Positions 17,465 through 26,438 of a stretch of 29,994 nucleotides of DNA are shown here, one piece after another; position 1 is the stretch's first letter; each line of letters begins with the position of its first letter. This stretch comes from JANQIV01 sp050117315. Lineage in GTDB: Bacteria > Bacteroidota > Ignavibacteria > Ignavibacteriales > Melioribacteraceae. The notes beneath the pieces are model-generated. The model was not told the DNA's origin, ran no database searches, and saw only the letters and a list, made by a program, of their open reading frames with translations. The stretch lies in NCBI GenBank assembly GCA_050117315.1, contig JASFMY010000084.1, positions 1 through 29,994 of the forward strand, in the 5' to 3' direction. A program made the position numbers and the translations under genes.

Positions 17465-18111
17465 AAAAGAAAGTAATTGTTGAAGCTGATGTTATAGAGC
17501 TGGAAAGTAGCTCTTCCAGAATATTGAGTATTGACAAGAGCACTATTATTACTCCTTCGGCACTTGATAGAATAAGGCATTCAAAAATTGAAGTTGTTTA
17601 CGAAGGCGAAAAACAAAAGTGCGCAGAAGTAATTTCAATAACCGCAAGCAATATTAAAAAAATTGCTGTTGGTTCGGACCATACAGGTTTTGATATAAAA
17701 GAAATATTAAAGAAATTTTTAACAGACCGAAAATATGAAGTTATTGATTGCGGCACCTTTGATAGAAATTCATGTGACTATCCCGACTTTGCAATGGAAG
17801 TTTCTAAAAAAGTTGTTTTAAGAGAAGTATGTGTCGGCATTTTAATAGATGCTACCGGAATTCCATCGGCAATTACGGCAAATAAATTTCCCGGCATAAG
17901 AGCGTCAACATGTTACAATGAATTCAGTGCTTTCAGCTCGAGAAGTCATAATGATGCTAATGTACTGGTGTTGGGAGCTAAGACGCTCGGGGAAGAAACC
18001 ATTAAATCAATAGTTAATGTCTGGCTGAAAACCGAATTTGAAGGCGGTCGCCATCAAAAAAGGTTAAACAAAATAACAGCACTTGAAAAAGCGTTTATTG
18101 ATAAAGAATAG
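17461..18111 (+). CDS. RpiB/LacAB-family isomerase-like protein with altered active site
   Basis: Residues 67-216 are a ribose-5-phosphate isomerase B fold: IAVGSDHTGFDIKE (68-81) with the conserved His 74, NKFPGIRAS (141-149) and SHNDANVLVLGAK (162-174). In standard RpiB the catalytic Cys lies in LICGTGIGMSIAANK. Here the segment reads LIDATGIPSAITANK, so Cys becomes Asp 130 and the GM after it becomes PS. The first 65 residues are an added domain (ESSSSRILSIDKSTIITPSA) not present in the 150-residue canonical enzyme. It overlaps manC by ATGA, which ties it to sugar-nucleotide metabolism. It may isomerise another sugar phosphate, or be a non-catalytic regulator; I would not call it rpiB without enzymology. 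Confidence 0.8.
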   Translation: MKKKVIVEADVIELESSSSRILSIDKSTIITPSALDRIRHSKIEVVYEGEKQKCAEVISITASNIKKIAVGSDHTGFDIKEILKKFLTDRKYEVIDCGTFDRNSCDYPDFAMEVSKKVVLREVCVGILIDATGIPSAITANKFPGIRASTCYNEFSAFSSRSHNDANVLVLGAKTLGEETIKSIVNVWLKTEFEGGRHQKRLNKITALEKAFIDKE

Positions 18112-18173
18112 TTTTGGCAGAAATTTTCTAATAATTAAATTTACGATCAAGATTTCGAGGATAAAGTTAAGAT

Positions 18174-18938
18174 TTGTTTATAACACGTTGCAAAGTAGAA
18201 TCGGTTGAAAAGCCGGCCTCTAATATTTATCTATTAAAAGCAAGCTCTCCTGAAATAGCTTCACAAATAAAACCCGGAGAATTTTGTAATATAAAAGTAT
18301 CGGAATCCAATTTCCCTTTGCTACGGAGACCTTTCAGCATTTGTGACGTAAACGGCGATTATATCTATTTTATGTTCAACGTTCATGGCGAAGGAACCAG
18401 ATATTTGTCCGAGAAAAAAGAAGGCGACATTTTGGATATTCTTGCACCCTTGGGTAACGGCTTTAATATTGAAGGAGATTACAAAACTGCTGTTATAGTT
18501 GCAGGCGGCATAGGAGCAGCACCTTTTCCTTTGCTTACCAGGTATTTGATTTCAAGTGATAAAAAAATTGTCACATTGATGGGTGGAAGAAATAAGAATG
18601 ACTTAACTAATTACGGGTTGGTAAATCTTGATTACTCAACGGACGACGGTTCAAAAGGATTTCACGGAAATGTTGTTCAGTTATTCAAAAGCAAAATTGA
18701 AAATTATAGTTTAGATGAGATAAAAGTATTCGCTTGCGGGCCAACCCCTATGTTGAAAGCATTGAAAGAATTTTGTGATAAAAATAACATTCAATGTGAA
18801 ATTTCAACCGAGTGTGCTATGGCTTGCGGATTCGGTATCTGCCAGGGCTGTCCCATTGAATCAACTTTTAACGGTGAAAAATATCTTCTTGTTTGTAAAG
18901 ACGGTCCGGTATTCAACTCCAAGGATGTAATTTTATGA
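18174..18938 (+). CDS. pyrK: Dihydroorotate dehydrogenase electron-transfer subunit
   Basis: PyrK passes electrons from the PyrD flavin to NAD+ through FAD and a [2Fe-2S] cluster. The 254-residue chain has the FAD-binding RRPFSI at 51-56, the NAD-binding VAGGIGAAPFPLL (109-121) and FACGPTPML. The cluster cysteines are probably C218, C223, C226 and C241 (spacing C-x4-C-x2-C-x14-C). The start is a TTG at 18174; an in-frame TAA lies two codons upstream (18168-18170) and no in-frame ATG is near, so the rare start is well supported. GAGG at 18157-18160 is a rather distant ribosome site. The stop overlaps the pyrD ATG by four bases. Confidence 0.93.
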   Translation: MFITRCKVESVEKPASNIYLLKASSPEIASQIKPGEFCNIKVSESNFPLLRRPFSICDVNGDYIYFMFNVHGEGTRYLSEKKEGDILDILAPLGNGFNIEGDYKTAVIVAGGIGAAPFPLLTRYLISSDKKIVTLMGGRNKNDLTNYGLVNLDYSTDDGSKGFHGNVVQLFKSKIENYSLDEIKVFACGPTPMLKALKEFCDKNNIQCEISTECAMACGFGICQGCPIESTFNGEKYLLVCKDGPVFNSKDVIL

Positions 18939-19852
18939 GCAGCGTTGATCTATCGGTTAAAATTGGGAAACTTGAATTAAAAAATCCCGTGATGCTTGCT
19001 TCAGGTACTGTTGGATACGGCAACGAAATTTCCAACTTTACCGACCTTAGCAAAATAGGCGCAATCGTTACAAAGTCGATTTCACTTAAACCCAGAAAAG
19101 GGAATCCCCCGCAGCGAATTGTTGAGACGCCGTCTGGAATGCTGAATGCAATCGGATTGGCAAATGTTGGAATGGAAGAGTTTATCAAAGATAAAATACC
19201 TTTTCTTGAAAAAGTAAACTCGACGTTAATTTGCAATATAGCGGCAAACACTATTGAAGAATATATTGAGTGCACTAAAACTCTAGACAGCGAAAAGACA
19301 ATAAAAGGTTTTGAGATTAATGTTTCATGTCCCAATGTTAAGGAGGGTGGCCTGGTATTCGGGAACAGCGTTTCAGCCGTTGGAAAAATTACCGGTAAGT
19401 TAAGAGCTGTTACGTCAAAACCTCTTATAATAAAGCTCTCCCCGAATGTTTCTTCAATAAAAGATTTTGCTCAGGTTGTAAAAGACGAAGGCGGCGATGC
19501 AGTTTCTGCCATTAACACGTTGGTTGGAACATCATTTGATATTTACAGGCGGACTCCAAAAATTAAAAATATAACAGGAGGGTTATCCGGCCCCGCAATT
19601 AAACCGGTTGCATTAGCAAAAGTATTGGAAATCAGCAGAAATGTTGATATACCAATTATAGGAATCGGCGGAATAATGAACTGGAAAGATGCAGTTGAAT
19701 TTATGATCGTCGGTTCGTCTGCTTTTCAACTTGGAACTGTAAATTTTATAAACCCGAATGCCGGACTTGAAATTATCGACGGATTAAAAGCTTACTGTGA
19801 AGAAATGAACATATTAAAACTATCCGATTTAACTGCGTCATATAAAATATAA
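18935..19852 (+). CDS. pyrD: Dihydroorotate dehydrogenase, class 1B catalytic subunit
   Basis: PyrD oxidises dihydroorotate to orotate with FMN in pyrimidine biosynthesis. The 305-residue protein shows the class 1 features: KSISLKPRKGNPPQRIVE (47-64), NAIGLANVG (71-79), the catalytic Cys 132 in NVSCPNVKEGG, SAINTLVGTS, and GGLSGPAIKP with the phosphate-binding GIGGIMNWKDA. The presence of pyrK directly upstream, with ATGA overlap, marks it as the NAD-dependent 1B type rather than the quinone-linked class 2 enzyme. Confidence 0.95.
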   Translation: MSSVDLSVKIGKLELKNPVMLASGTVGYGNEISNFTDLSKIGAIVTKSISLKPRKGNPPQRIVETPSGMLNAIGLANVGMEEFIKDKIPFLEKVNSTLICNIAANTIEEYIECTKTLDSEKTIKGFEINVSCPNVKEGGLVFGNSVSAVGKITGKLRAVTSKPLIIKLSPNVSSIKDFAQVVKDEGGDAVSAINTLVGTSFDIYRRTPKIKNITGGLSGPAIKPVALAKVLEISRNVDIPIIGIGGIMNWKDAVEFMIVGSSAFQLGTVNFINPNAGLEIIDGLKAYCEEMNILKLSDLTASYKI

Positions 19853-21115
19853 ATGAACATAAAAGAAGCGTTAGATAAACTTTATTCAATGCACCGTTTC
19901 GGTGTTAAGCTGGGACTGGATAATATCCATAAGTTAATGGTTCATTTGGGAAACCCGCATCAAGACTTTAAATCCATTCATATAGCTGGGTCAAACGGCA
20001 AAGGAAGTACGGCTTCATTTATTTCAAGTATATTAATGGAAGCGGGTTATAAAACCGGGCTTTATACTTCTCCTCATTTTGTGAAGTTTAATGAAAGGGT
20101 AAGAGTTAACGGCGTAGAGATACCTGATGAATACATTGCGGAATTTATTACCGGAATGAATAGTTATATAGACAAAAATAGGCCTACATATTTTGAAATA
20201 ACAACTGCCCTGGCATTCAAATATTTTTCAGATAACAAAATCGATATAGGTGTTATAGAAGTTGGATTGGGCGGTAGGCTTGATGCAACAAATGTATTAA
20301 AACCTGCTGCATCGGTAATCACAACAATAAGTAAAGAACACACCAATATTTTGGGTGATGATTTAAAAGTTATTACAGGAGAAAAAGCAGGCATTATTAA
20401 AGAAGGCACAGACGTATTCGTAGGATTGGTGGGGCCGGAATCTAAACATGTACTAAAAGAAATTTCTAAGGAAAGAAATTCCGAATGCTTTTTTGTTGAA
20501 AATTATGTTCATAGAAATCCCGGCTTCAACTCAATAACAGATAACGGTTTTTTATATAATATTTACCGGACTCCGTTAAGGGGGCGATATCAAATTGATA
20601 ATGTATCGTTAGCGGTTTTTGTTTTGCAAAAGTCTGTTGGAATTAAAGACGTAAACATAATTTCAAAAGGAATTCAAAACGTTGTTGAAAATTCCGGGAT
20701 ACAGGGCAGATACGAAATAATTAACGAAAATCCTAAAGTTATTTTTGATTCTTCACACAATGAAGAAAGTATCAATGCATTTTTAACCGAATTTAAAAAT
20801 GAATACAATAGTTACGATAAAAATATATTGATATTCGGTGCGATGAACGATAAAGAAATTGACGGCTCTTTGAGGGAATTAAATAAATATTTTGATGAAA
20901 TTTATTTTACAACTATAGAATACGAAAGAGCATTTACAATAGAACAACTGATGGAAATTTCCCGAAAAAATAAAATTATTGCAAAAGAATTGAATAATCC
21001 TTCGAATTTTATTGAAAAATTTTTTACTTTAAATAAAAACAATTGTTTAGTATTATTGGGTAGCATATATTTAGTGGGGTATATAAAAACAGAAACTTCT
21101 CAAAAGAAGGCTTGA
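19853..21115 (+). CDS. folC: Folylpolyglutamate synthase / dihydrofolate synthase
   Basis: FolC adds glutamate to dihydropteroate and to folates. The 420-residue Mur-ligase-family protein has the P-loop GSNGKGST at 46-53, YTSPHFVKFNERVRVNG after it, the EVGLGGRLDATN block, and SKEHTNILGDDLKVITGEKAGI with the carbamylated-lysine region. The second domain contains FDSSHNEESI and LIFGAMNDKEI. Its ATG follows the pyrD stop with no gap, so it sits in the pyr run. Whether both activities are present cannot be read from motifs alone. Confidence 0.94.
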   Translation: MNIKEALDKLYSMHRFGVKLGLDNIHKLMVHLGNPHQDFKSIHIAGSNGKGSTASFISSILMEAGYKTGLYTSPHFVKFNERVRVNGVEIPDEYIAEFITGMNSYIDKNRPTYFEITTALAFKYFSDNKIDIGVIEVGLGGRLDATNVLKPAASVITTISKEHTNILGDDLKVITGEKAGIIKEGTDVFVGLVGPESKHVLKEISKERNSECFFVENYVHRNPGFNSITDNGFLYNIYRTPLRGRYQIDNVSLAVFVLQKSVGIKDVNIISKGIQNVVENSGIQGRYEIINENPKVIFDSSHNEESINAFLTEFKNEYNSYDKNILIFGAMNDKEIDGSLRELNKYFDEIYFTTIEYERAFTIEQLMEISRKNKIIAKELNNPSNFIEKFFTLNKNNCLVLLGSIYLVGYIKTETSQKKA

Positions 21116-21142
21116 CATTTAATTTAATTAGAATTAAGTTTC
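21112..21142 (+). promoter_or_regulatory. Candidate rho promoter of Bacteroidota type
   Basis: TTGACA at 21112-21117 is followed, 20 bases after its TTG, by TAAGTTTC at 21135-21142. This closely fits the Bacteroidota pattern TTG-N19/20-TAnnTTTG. It lies about 120 bp before the rho start, leaving a leader with a weak hairpin (CTTGTT 21152-21157 with AACAAG 21164-21169). A long leader would suit rho autoregulation, but that is inference. Confidence 0.4.
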
Positions 21143-21262
21143 ATTAAACCTCTTGTTCCTTTCAACAAGTATAGTTTTCAAAAAAAAATAAAAATCTTAT
21201 TTACCCCAAATATGTTTTTAATTAATTGATATAACGATAAAAAATAATTAGGATCAACACCT

Positions 21263-22510
21263 ATGGACATTTCAGAATTAAAGTCAAAAAAAATAGTAGA
21301 TTTATATGAGATCGCTAAAGAATTCGGTTTAGTAGGTTATAGCGATTTAAGAAAACAGGATTTAATTTTCAAAATATTAGAAGCGCAAACAAAGAAAGAC
21401 GGACTTACATTTTCAAAAGGCGTATTGGAAGTTCTATCTGATGGATACGGTTTTTTAAGGTCGGCTGATTATAACTATCTTCCTTCACCGGACGATATAT
21501 ATGTTTCACCTTCGCAGATAAAAAGATTTTCGCTTAGAACAGGCGACCATGTGAGCGGGCAGGTAAGACCGCCTAAAGAAGGTGAAAGGTTTTTTGCGCT
21601 GCTGAGAGTTGAAGCAGTAAACGGCAAAGACCCTGAAGAAATCAGAGGCAGAACTTTATTCGATAACCTCACTCCATTGCATCCTACAAGAAAATTAAAA
21701 CTTGAAACTGCTCCCGGAGAATATTCCATGAGGATTATGGACATGCTTTCGCCTATTGGTAAGGGGCAGAGAGGGTTAATTGTATCTCCTCCAAAGAGTG
21801 GTAAAACAATTCTACTGCAGAAAATTGCGAATTCAATTTCACGGAACCATCCGGAAGTTAAATTAATTATGCTTTTAATTGACGAACGTCCGGAAGAAGT
21901 TACCGATATGCAGCGTTCAGTTCAGGCTGAAGTAATAAGCTCGACTTTTGATGAACCCGCCGATAGGCACGTTCAGGTAGCAAACATGGTGATTGAAAAA
22001 GCTAAAAGAATGGTTGAAGCAGGTGACGATGTTGTAATTCTGCTTGATAGTATTACACGTTTAGCAAGAGCTCATAACACTGTAATTCCTCATAGCGGTA
22101 GGATTCTTTCCGGCGGTGTTGATTCAAATGCTTTACACAAACCGAAAAGATTTTTCGGAGCTGCAAGAAATACTGAAGACGGTGGAAGTTTGACAATCAT
22201 AGGAACTGCTTTAATTGAAACCGGCAGCAGGATGGACGAAGTGATTTTTGAAGAATTTAAAGGCACGGGTAACATGGAACTTGTGCTTGATAGAGACCTT
22301 TCGGATAGAAGAATATTCCCGGCAATAAATGTGAATAGAACCTCAACAAGAAAAGAAGAGCTTCTGCTTAAAGAAGACGACCTAAATAAAATATGGATAC
22401 TTAGAAAAATTCTCAGTGACTTTGATTCTGTTGAAGCTATGGAATTTTTATTAGATAAGCTAAGGGGAACAAGAAATAATAAAGAATTTATGCTTAGCAT
22501 GAATAATTAG
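21263..22510 (+). CDS. rho: Transcription termination factor Rho
   Basis: Rho is the hexameric RNA helicase that terminates transcripts. The 415-residue protein starts with the helical Rho-N domain (1-45) and has the RNA-binding OB fold with GYGFLR at 61-66. The Walker A motif is PPKSGKT at 176-182, and Walker B is LLIDERPEEV. The Q-loop/R-loop region LLDSITRLARAHN follows. No long N-terminal insertion is present, unlike many other Bacteroidota Rho proteins. It has its own upstream region of 147 bp and is followed after 72 bp by the GWxTD gene. Confidence 0.97.
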   Translation: MDISELKSKKIVDLYEIAKEFGLVGYSDLRKQDLIFKILEAQTKKDGLTFSKGVLEVLSDGYGFLRSADYNYLPSPDDIYVSPSQIKRFSLRTGDHVSGQVRPPKEGERFFALLRVEAVNGKDPEEIRGRTLFDNLTPLHPTRKLKLETAPGEYSMRIMDMLSPIGKGQRGLIVSPPKSGKTILLQKIANSISRNHPEVKLIMLLIDERPEEVTDMQRSVQAEVISSTFDEPADRHVQVANMVIEKAKRMVEAGDDVVILLDSITRLARAHNTVIPHSGRILSGGVDSNALHKPKRFFGAARNTEDGGSLTIIGTALIETGSRMDEVIFEEFKGTGNMELVLDRDLSDRRIFPAINVNRTSTRKEELLLKEDDLNKIWILRKILSDFDSVEAMEFLLDKLRGTRNNKEFMLSMNN

Positions 22511-22582
22511 GAATAAATTATTGCCGAAACTTTTTGTGATATCCTGTGTTCAACATCCATATCCAATCATAATGGTAAAAAT

Positions 22583-23878
22583 ATGCTGAATAAATTATCT
22601 GTATTGTTTTTATTATTATCAATTTCCTTTGCCCAATATGGTAGAAATAATGGTGATGGCCCGCAGGATAGAAGAAACGGCCCCGCTTCTTTTCTTTCGA
22701 AACCTATAACATTTGAGAAAAATATATTGCCCTTTGAAGATAATTACAAATGTTTTATATCTTATAAAATTCCTTTTAGAAATTTGTTATTTACAAAAGC
22801 CGGCGATAGCTATGAAGCCGGTTTGGATATTCTTTTTAACATAATGAAAGATGAAAAACTATATAAAAGGGAATCATCAAGTAAAACGGTTGTTGTTGAA
22901 GAGTACAATGTAACGGAGTCCGGCAATGACTTTTTAGAAGGTTTAATCTCATTTGAAATAAAAGAAGGTAAATATAAAATTATTCCGGAATTAAACCTGG
23001 AAAACGTTAATTCAAATTATAGGCTAATGCCTATAATGATAGACGTAGACGATGAGATGCTTAATGGTGTTTTAGAACCAATTGTAATATCTGACAATAA
23101 TTTTAATTGCGGCAATGTGAAAGGAGTAAAGTTATTAAATAATGAAGGAATGATTCAGTTCGGTTTAAGCAACCAAATGTTCGTATTCCCCGTTTATGAT
23201 ATGGATATAGAAGACATTACCGTTGATATTATGCAGAATGAAGAAGTTATAATTTCAAGAAAATTGGATTACAAAGGTTCAAAAAAAATATCATTAGAGG
23301 AATGTAGCAATAGTATTGTTTTAACGGAATCCGAAGATGCTCCTGAAGTAAAACTCTTTTTATTGGATGATTTTTCTTACCTTCTTAATGAAGGCAAAGC
23401 GACAATTAAACTAACATTTAATGAGGATGAAAAAGAATTTGTTAAAAATGTTGTATGGTTGAACAGACCGCGTACACTTAGCAATGCTGAGTTTGCTGCA
23501 AAGCTTTTAAGATATATTGCCGATGATAATACTATAGATATAGTATTGGACGGTCCTGAAGAAGAATACCACAAAAGGTTATTCGATTTTTGGAAACAAT
23601 ATGATCCGGATCCGGAAACTCCGTTTAACGAAGCAATGAATGAATATTACACCAGAGCTGATTTTGCTTTGGATGAATTCAGTACTCCTAGTAACAGGAA
23701 CGGTACTAAAACAGACAGGGGAAAAATCTACATTAAGTACGGCGAACCGGATAATATCGAAAGAAGTTATAATGAATCAAACAATGTCCTGGAAATTTGG
23801 AATTACAAAAGTCATGGAAAAAGATTTGTCTTTATAGACAATACCGGCTTGGGAAATTTTTCATTAGTTAAAAGATAA
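22583..23878 (+). CDS. GWxTD domain-containing secreted protein
   Basis: The 431-residue protein has a signal peptide (hydrophobic to about residue 16, cleaved near SFAQ) and so is exported. The middle, about 45-320, looks like all-beta domains. The C-terminal part matches the GWxTD domain: FWKQYDPDPETPFNEAMNEY, then DRGKIYIKYGEPDNIE and an EIWNY strand. The name-giving motif has diverged here to NGTKTDRG. Function in this family is unknown; members are common in Ignavibacteria, Chlorobi and Acidobacteria. It overlaps the pdxA start by one base (TAATG). Confidence 0.8.
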   Translation: MLNKLSVLFLLLSISFAQYGRNNGDGPQDRRNGPASFLSKPITFEKNILPFEDNYKCFISYKIPFRNLLFTKAGDSYEAGLDILFNIMKDEKLYKRESSSKTVVVEEYNVTESGNDFLEGLISFEIKEGKYKIIPELNLENVNSNYRLMPIMIDVDDEMLNGVLEPIVISDNNFNCGNVKGVKLLNNEGMIQFGLSNQMFVFPVYDMDIEDITVDIMQNEEVIISRKLDYKGSKKISLEECSNSIVLTESEDAPEVKLFLLDDFSYLLNEGKATIKLTFNEDEKEFVKNVVWLNRPRTLSNAEFAAKLLRYIADDNTIDIVLDGPEEEYHKRLFDFWKQYDPDPETPFNEAMNEYYTRADFALDEFSTPSNRNGTKTDRGKIYIKYGEPDNIERSYNESNNVLEIWNYKSHGKRFVFIDNTGLGNFSLVKR

Positions 23879-24858
23879 TGAATAAATTTGTATTTACTTG
23901 CGGGGATGTAAACGGGATTGGTCCTGAGATTTGTGTGAAAACTTTTAACAAAGTTTACAATCCGAAACGAAGCAAACTTATATTTTGCTGTCCGAAAAAT
24001 GTATTTATTGATGAGCTTACAAATATAACTCCCAATTTTCAATTTGAAATTCTGAAAAAGAAAGAAAAGATATCCGGCAATGCTGAAATCATTTCGGTCA
24101 TAGATATAGGTAATACCAATAGAAAAATAGGAAAGCCGACATTTTCTTCCGGGAAAACAAGTTACAAATCCATTGAACATTCGTTAAAATTGATAAACAA
24201 TAAATCTGCAGATGCCGTAATCACAGCGCCCATTTCCAAAACAGCTTTTAAACTAGCAAAGATAGAATTTCCCGGTCATACCGAACTGCTTGCAGATTGG
24301 TTCAAAAGCAAATCATACTTAATGTTATTTTACTCAAAAGAACTTACATGCTCTCTTGTAACAATTCACGAACCGTTAAAAAAAGTTTCATTATTATTGA
24401 CGAAAAATAAAATTGTAAAAACAATCCAGCTAACAAAGAATTCCTTGATAAACGATTTTAAAACCAATAATCCTAAAATTGCGGTGTTAGGGTTTAATCC
24501 TCATGCCGGAGAAAACGGGAGAATAGGTGATGAAGAACTAACAAAAATAATTCCTGCAATAGAAAGTTTTAATGATGAAAACGTACAAGGTCCTTTTGTG
24601 CCTGATGCTTTTTTTGCAAACCGGCTTTATAAAAAATTTGACTGTTTTATAGCTATGTATCACGATCAGGCATTAATTCCTTTTAAAATGATGAATTTTG
24701 AAAAAGGCGTTAATTTTACTGCCGGTCTGCCGATCGTAAGAACTTCGCCGGATCACGGGACTGCATTTGATATTGCAGGCAAAAACACGGCGGATGCTTC
24801 AAGTATGATAGAAGCGTTTAAAACCGCGGAAAAAATTCAAACTAACCGTTCACGATAG
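23878..24858 (+). CDS. pdxA: 4-hydroxythreonine-4-phosphate dehydrogenase
   Basis: PdxA oxidises 4-phosphohydroxy-L-threonine with NAD+ in the DXP-dependent route to pyridoxal phosphate. The 326-residue chain shows GDVNGIGPEI near the start, ITAPISKTAFK and the metal-ligand FPGHTELLADWF. AMYHDQALIPFK (with the second metal-binding site) and RTSPDHGTAFDIAGK follow; these define the family. The ATG overlaps the previous stop. No other pdx genes are in the window. Confidence 0.95.
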   Translation: MNKFVFTCGDVNGIGPEICVKTFNKVYNPKRSKLIFCCPKNVFIDELTNITPNFQFEILKKKEKISGNAEIISVIDIGNTNRKIGKPTFSSGKTSYKSIEHSLKLINNKSADAVITAPISKTAFKLAKIEFPGHTELLADWFKSKSYLMLFYSKELTCSLVTIHEPLKKVSLLLTKNKIVKTIQLTKNSLINDFKTNNPKIAVLGFNPHAGENGRIGDEELTKIIPAIESFNDENVQGPFVPDAFFANRLYKKFDCFIAMYHDQALIPFKMMNFEKGVNFTAGLPIVRTSPDHGTAFDIAGKNTADASSMIEAFKTAEKIQTNRSR

Positions 24859-25578
24859 ATGAATAATTCTTCTTACCGGTATTTGCATCTTATCTATAAT
24901 CATTTAATGAAATCAATAGACTATAAAAATTGGGCGGAGTATATAATAGACGTTGCAAAAACTTACGGCATTGAAACAAAAAATGTTTTAGAGTTAGGTT
25001 CCGGTAATTGTCTTTTAAGTGAAAGAATATCCGGAAATTTCGATAATATATTTTTATCCGACAATTCCTTTTTTATGCTGAATAGTAATTCGATACAGTT
25101 AGATAAAGTTTGCTGCGATATGACTTTGCTGCCGTTTAAGACAAAGTTTGATTTTATATTCTCTACATTTGACAGTATCAACTATTTGACAGAAGAAGAA
25201 TTATTAAAAAAATTATTTAGCGAAATAAAAAATGTTCTGAGTAAAAAAGGTATCTTTACATTTGACGTAAGCCTTGAGGTAAACAGTATAAACAATTTAA
25301 AGCATCTGAATAGAAAAGGGAAGTACGAAGGCGTTAAATATATTCAAAAAAGTTATTACAACAAGGACGAAAAAATCCATTACAATTTTTTTGAAATAAT
25401 ACTTGAGTCCGGTGAAAAAATAGAAGAAATTCATAAACAAAGAATTTATGATTTTGAAGACTACTTTAAGGTTATCTACGATAGCGGTTTAATGGTTAAA
25501 GATTGTTTTGATGCTTTTACATTTAACGATGCAAAAAGTAGTTGCGAAAGAGTTCAATTTGTTGTCAAACATAAGTAG
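24859..25578 (+). CDS. Class I SAM-dependent methyltransferase
   Basis: The 239-residue protein has SAM motif I as VLELGSGNCLLSERI (about 43-57). A motif resembling the post-strand-4 region, FDFIFSTFDSINYL, follows, then a C-terminal beta-rich part typical of small-molecule methyltransferases of the Methyltransf_25/ubiE-like type. The substrate is unknown. It directly follows pdxA with no gap, and its stop is followed within a base by a perfect 22-bp palindrome. Confidence 0.82.
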   Translation: MNNSSYRYLHLIYNHLMKSIDYKNWAEYIIDVAKTYGIETKNVLELGSGNCLLSERISGNFDNIFLSDNSFFMLNSNSIQLDKVCCDMTLLPFKTKFDFIFSTFDSINYLTEEELLKKLFSEIKNVLSKKGIFTFDVSLEVNSINNLKHLNRKGKYEGVKYIQKSYYNKDEKIHYNFFEIILESGEKIEEIHKQRIYDFEDYFKVIYDSGLMVKDCFDAFTFNDAKSSCERVQFVVKHK

Positions 25579-25600
25579 AACAGATTGTTAACAATCTGTT
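25579..25600. repeat. Perfect palindrome, copy 1 (GTTAAC-centred)
   Basis: The core CAGATTGTTAACAATCTG (25581-25598) is a perfect palindrome, extended by AA/TT to 22 bp. The same 18-bp core recurs at 29294-29311. It begins at the end of the methyltransferase gene and is followed by TTTT, so it could act as a weak terminator or as a protein-binding site. Confidence 0.85.
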
Positions 25601-25613
25601 TTACAATGGCGTT

Positions 25614-25729
25614 ATACTTGTTGCAAATTGGTTTTGGGATTTAGTTTTTATTTAGAACTCACCTAAATCCTCTCTTAAAAAGAGAGGATTTTATGGCAAA
25701 ATCCCAAAACCAATTTGGCTTGTATATAA
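25614..25729. repeat. 116-bp nested inverted-repeat element, copy 1
   Basis: Terminal 19-bp inverted repeats (CAAATTGGTTTTGGGATTT at 25624-25642 and its complement at 25699-25717) enclose a second hairpin: AAATCCTCTCTT (25665-25676) pairing with AAGAGAGGATTT (25680-25691) around AAA. A second copy at 29472-29587 differs at three positions in 116. No coding frame is inside. The layout resembles a MITE or REP/BIME-like element and would fold into a cruciform or long RNA hairpin. Confidence 0.88.
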
Positions 25730-25757
25730 ATAAAAAAGTCCAGCATAAGGAATAAAA

Positions 25758-26438
25758 ATGTTATTATTCAAAGACGTTGAATTCAGTTATCCAAACCAGC
25801 CGGTTTTTGACAACTTAAATTTTCAGATGAATGAGGGAGAGTTTGTTTTTTTAATCGGCAAAAGCGGGGTAGGAAAATCTACATTTCTTAAATTAATATA
25901 CATGGAATTATTGCCTCAGGCAGGTGTTGTAGATGTTGAAGACTATTCATCGGATACTATTAGCAAAAAAGATATTCCGTTTCTGAGGAGAAAGATTGGT
26001 GTAGTTTTTCAAGATTTCAAACTGTTGGAAGATAGAAATGTTTACGACAACCTGGCATTTGTTCTTGAAATTACCGGTACACCTAAAAGTATGATAAAAA
26101 GAAAAATCTATCATGCTTTATCTGAAGTAGGGCTGGCACACAAACAGAAGAATATGCCGGATCAACTCTCGGGAGGAGAAAAACAGAGAGTTGTTATTGC
26201 TCGTGCAATAGTAAACGACCCGATGTTGATAATAGCGGACGAACCCACCGGAAATTTAGATCCCGAAACTTCCAAAGAAATCTTAGAAATTTTCAGAAAA
26301 ATTAATAACAGAGGAACTTCGGTAATTATTGCAACGCACAATTACGAACTAGTAAAAAAAATAGATGCACGTATAGTAAAACTTCAAGAAGGCAAAGCCT
26401 TTAAAGTTGTGTTAAAGAAAAAGAAAGAAACCGGCTAA
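25758..26438 (+). CDS. ftsE: Cell-division ABC transporter ATP-binding protein FtsE
   Basis: FtsE, with its membrane partner FtsX, controls peptidoglycan hydrolases at the division site. The 226-residue ATPase has Walker A GKSGVGKST (34-42), the FtsE-typical VVFQDFKLLEDRNVYDNLAF, the signature LSGGEKQRV (about 137-145), Walker B IIADEPTGNLD and the switch His in IATHNYELV. AAGGAATAA precedes the ATG. No ftsX follows; the next gene is adk, convergent, with stop codons overlapping by four bases. A lone LolD- or MacB-type ATPase is the alternative, but the FQDFKLL block favours FtsE. Confidence 0.88.
   Translation: MLLFKDVEFSYPNQPVFDNLNFQMNEGEFVFLIGKSGVGKSTFLKLIYMELLPQAGVVDVEDYSSDTISKKDIPFLRRKIGVVFQDFKLLEDRNVYDNLAFVLEITGTPKSMIKRKIYHALSEVGLAHKQKNMPDQLSGGEKQRVVIARAIVNDPMLIIADEPTGNLDPETSKEILEIFRKINNRGTSVIIATHNYELVKKIDARIVKLQEGKAFKVVLKKKKETG

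Noticed and set aside
18913..19335. 140-residue minus-strand frame opposite pyrD
   Set aside because: It is antisense to a conserved enzyme, with no motif and no start context.
22090..22500. 136-residue minus-strand frame opposite rho
   Set aside because: It is a low-complexity Ser/Leu product mirroring the Rho ATPase domain.
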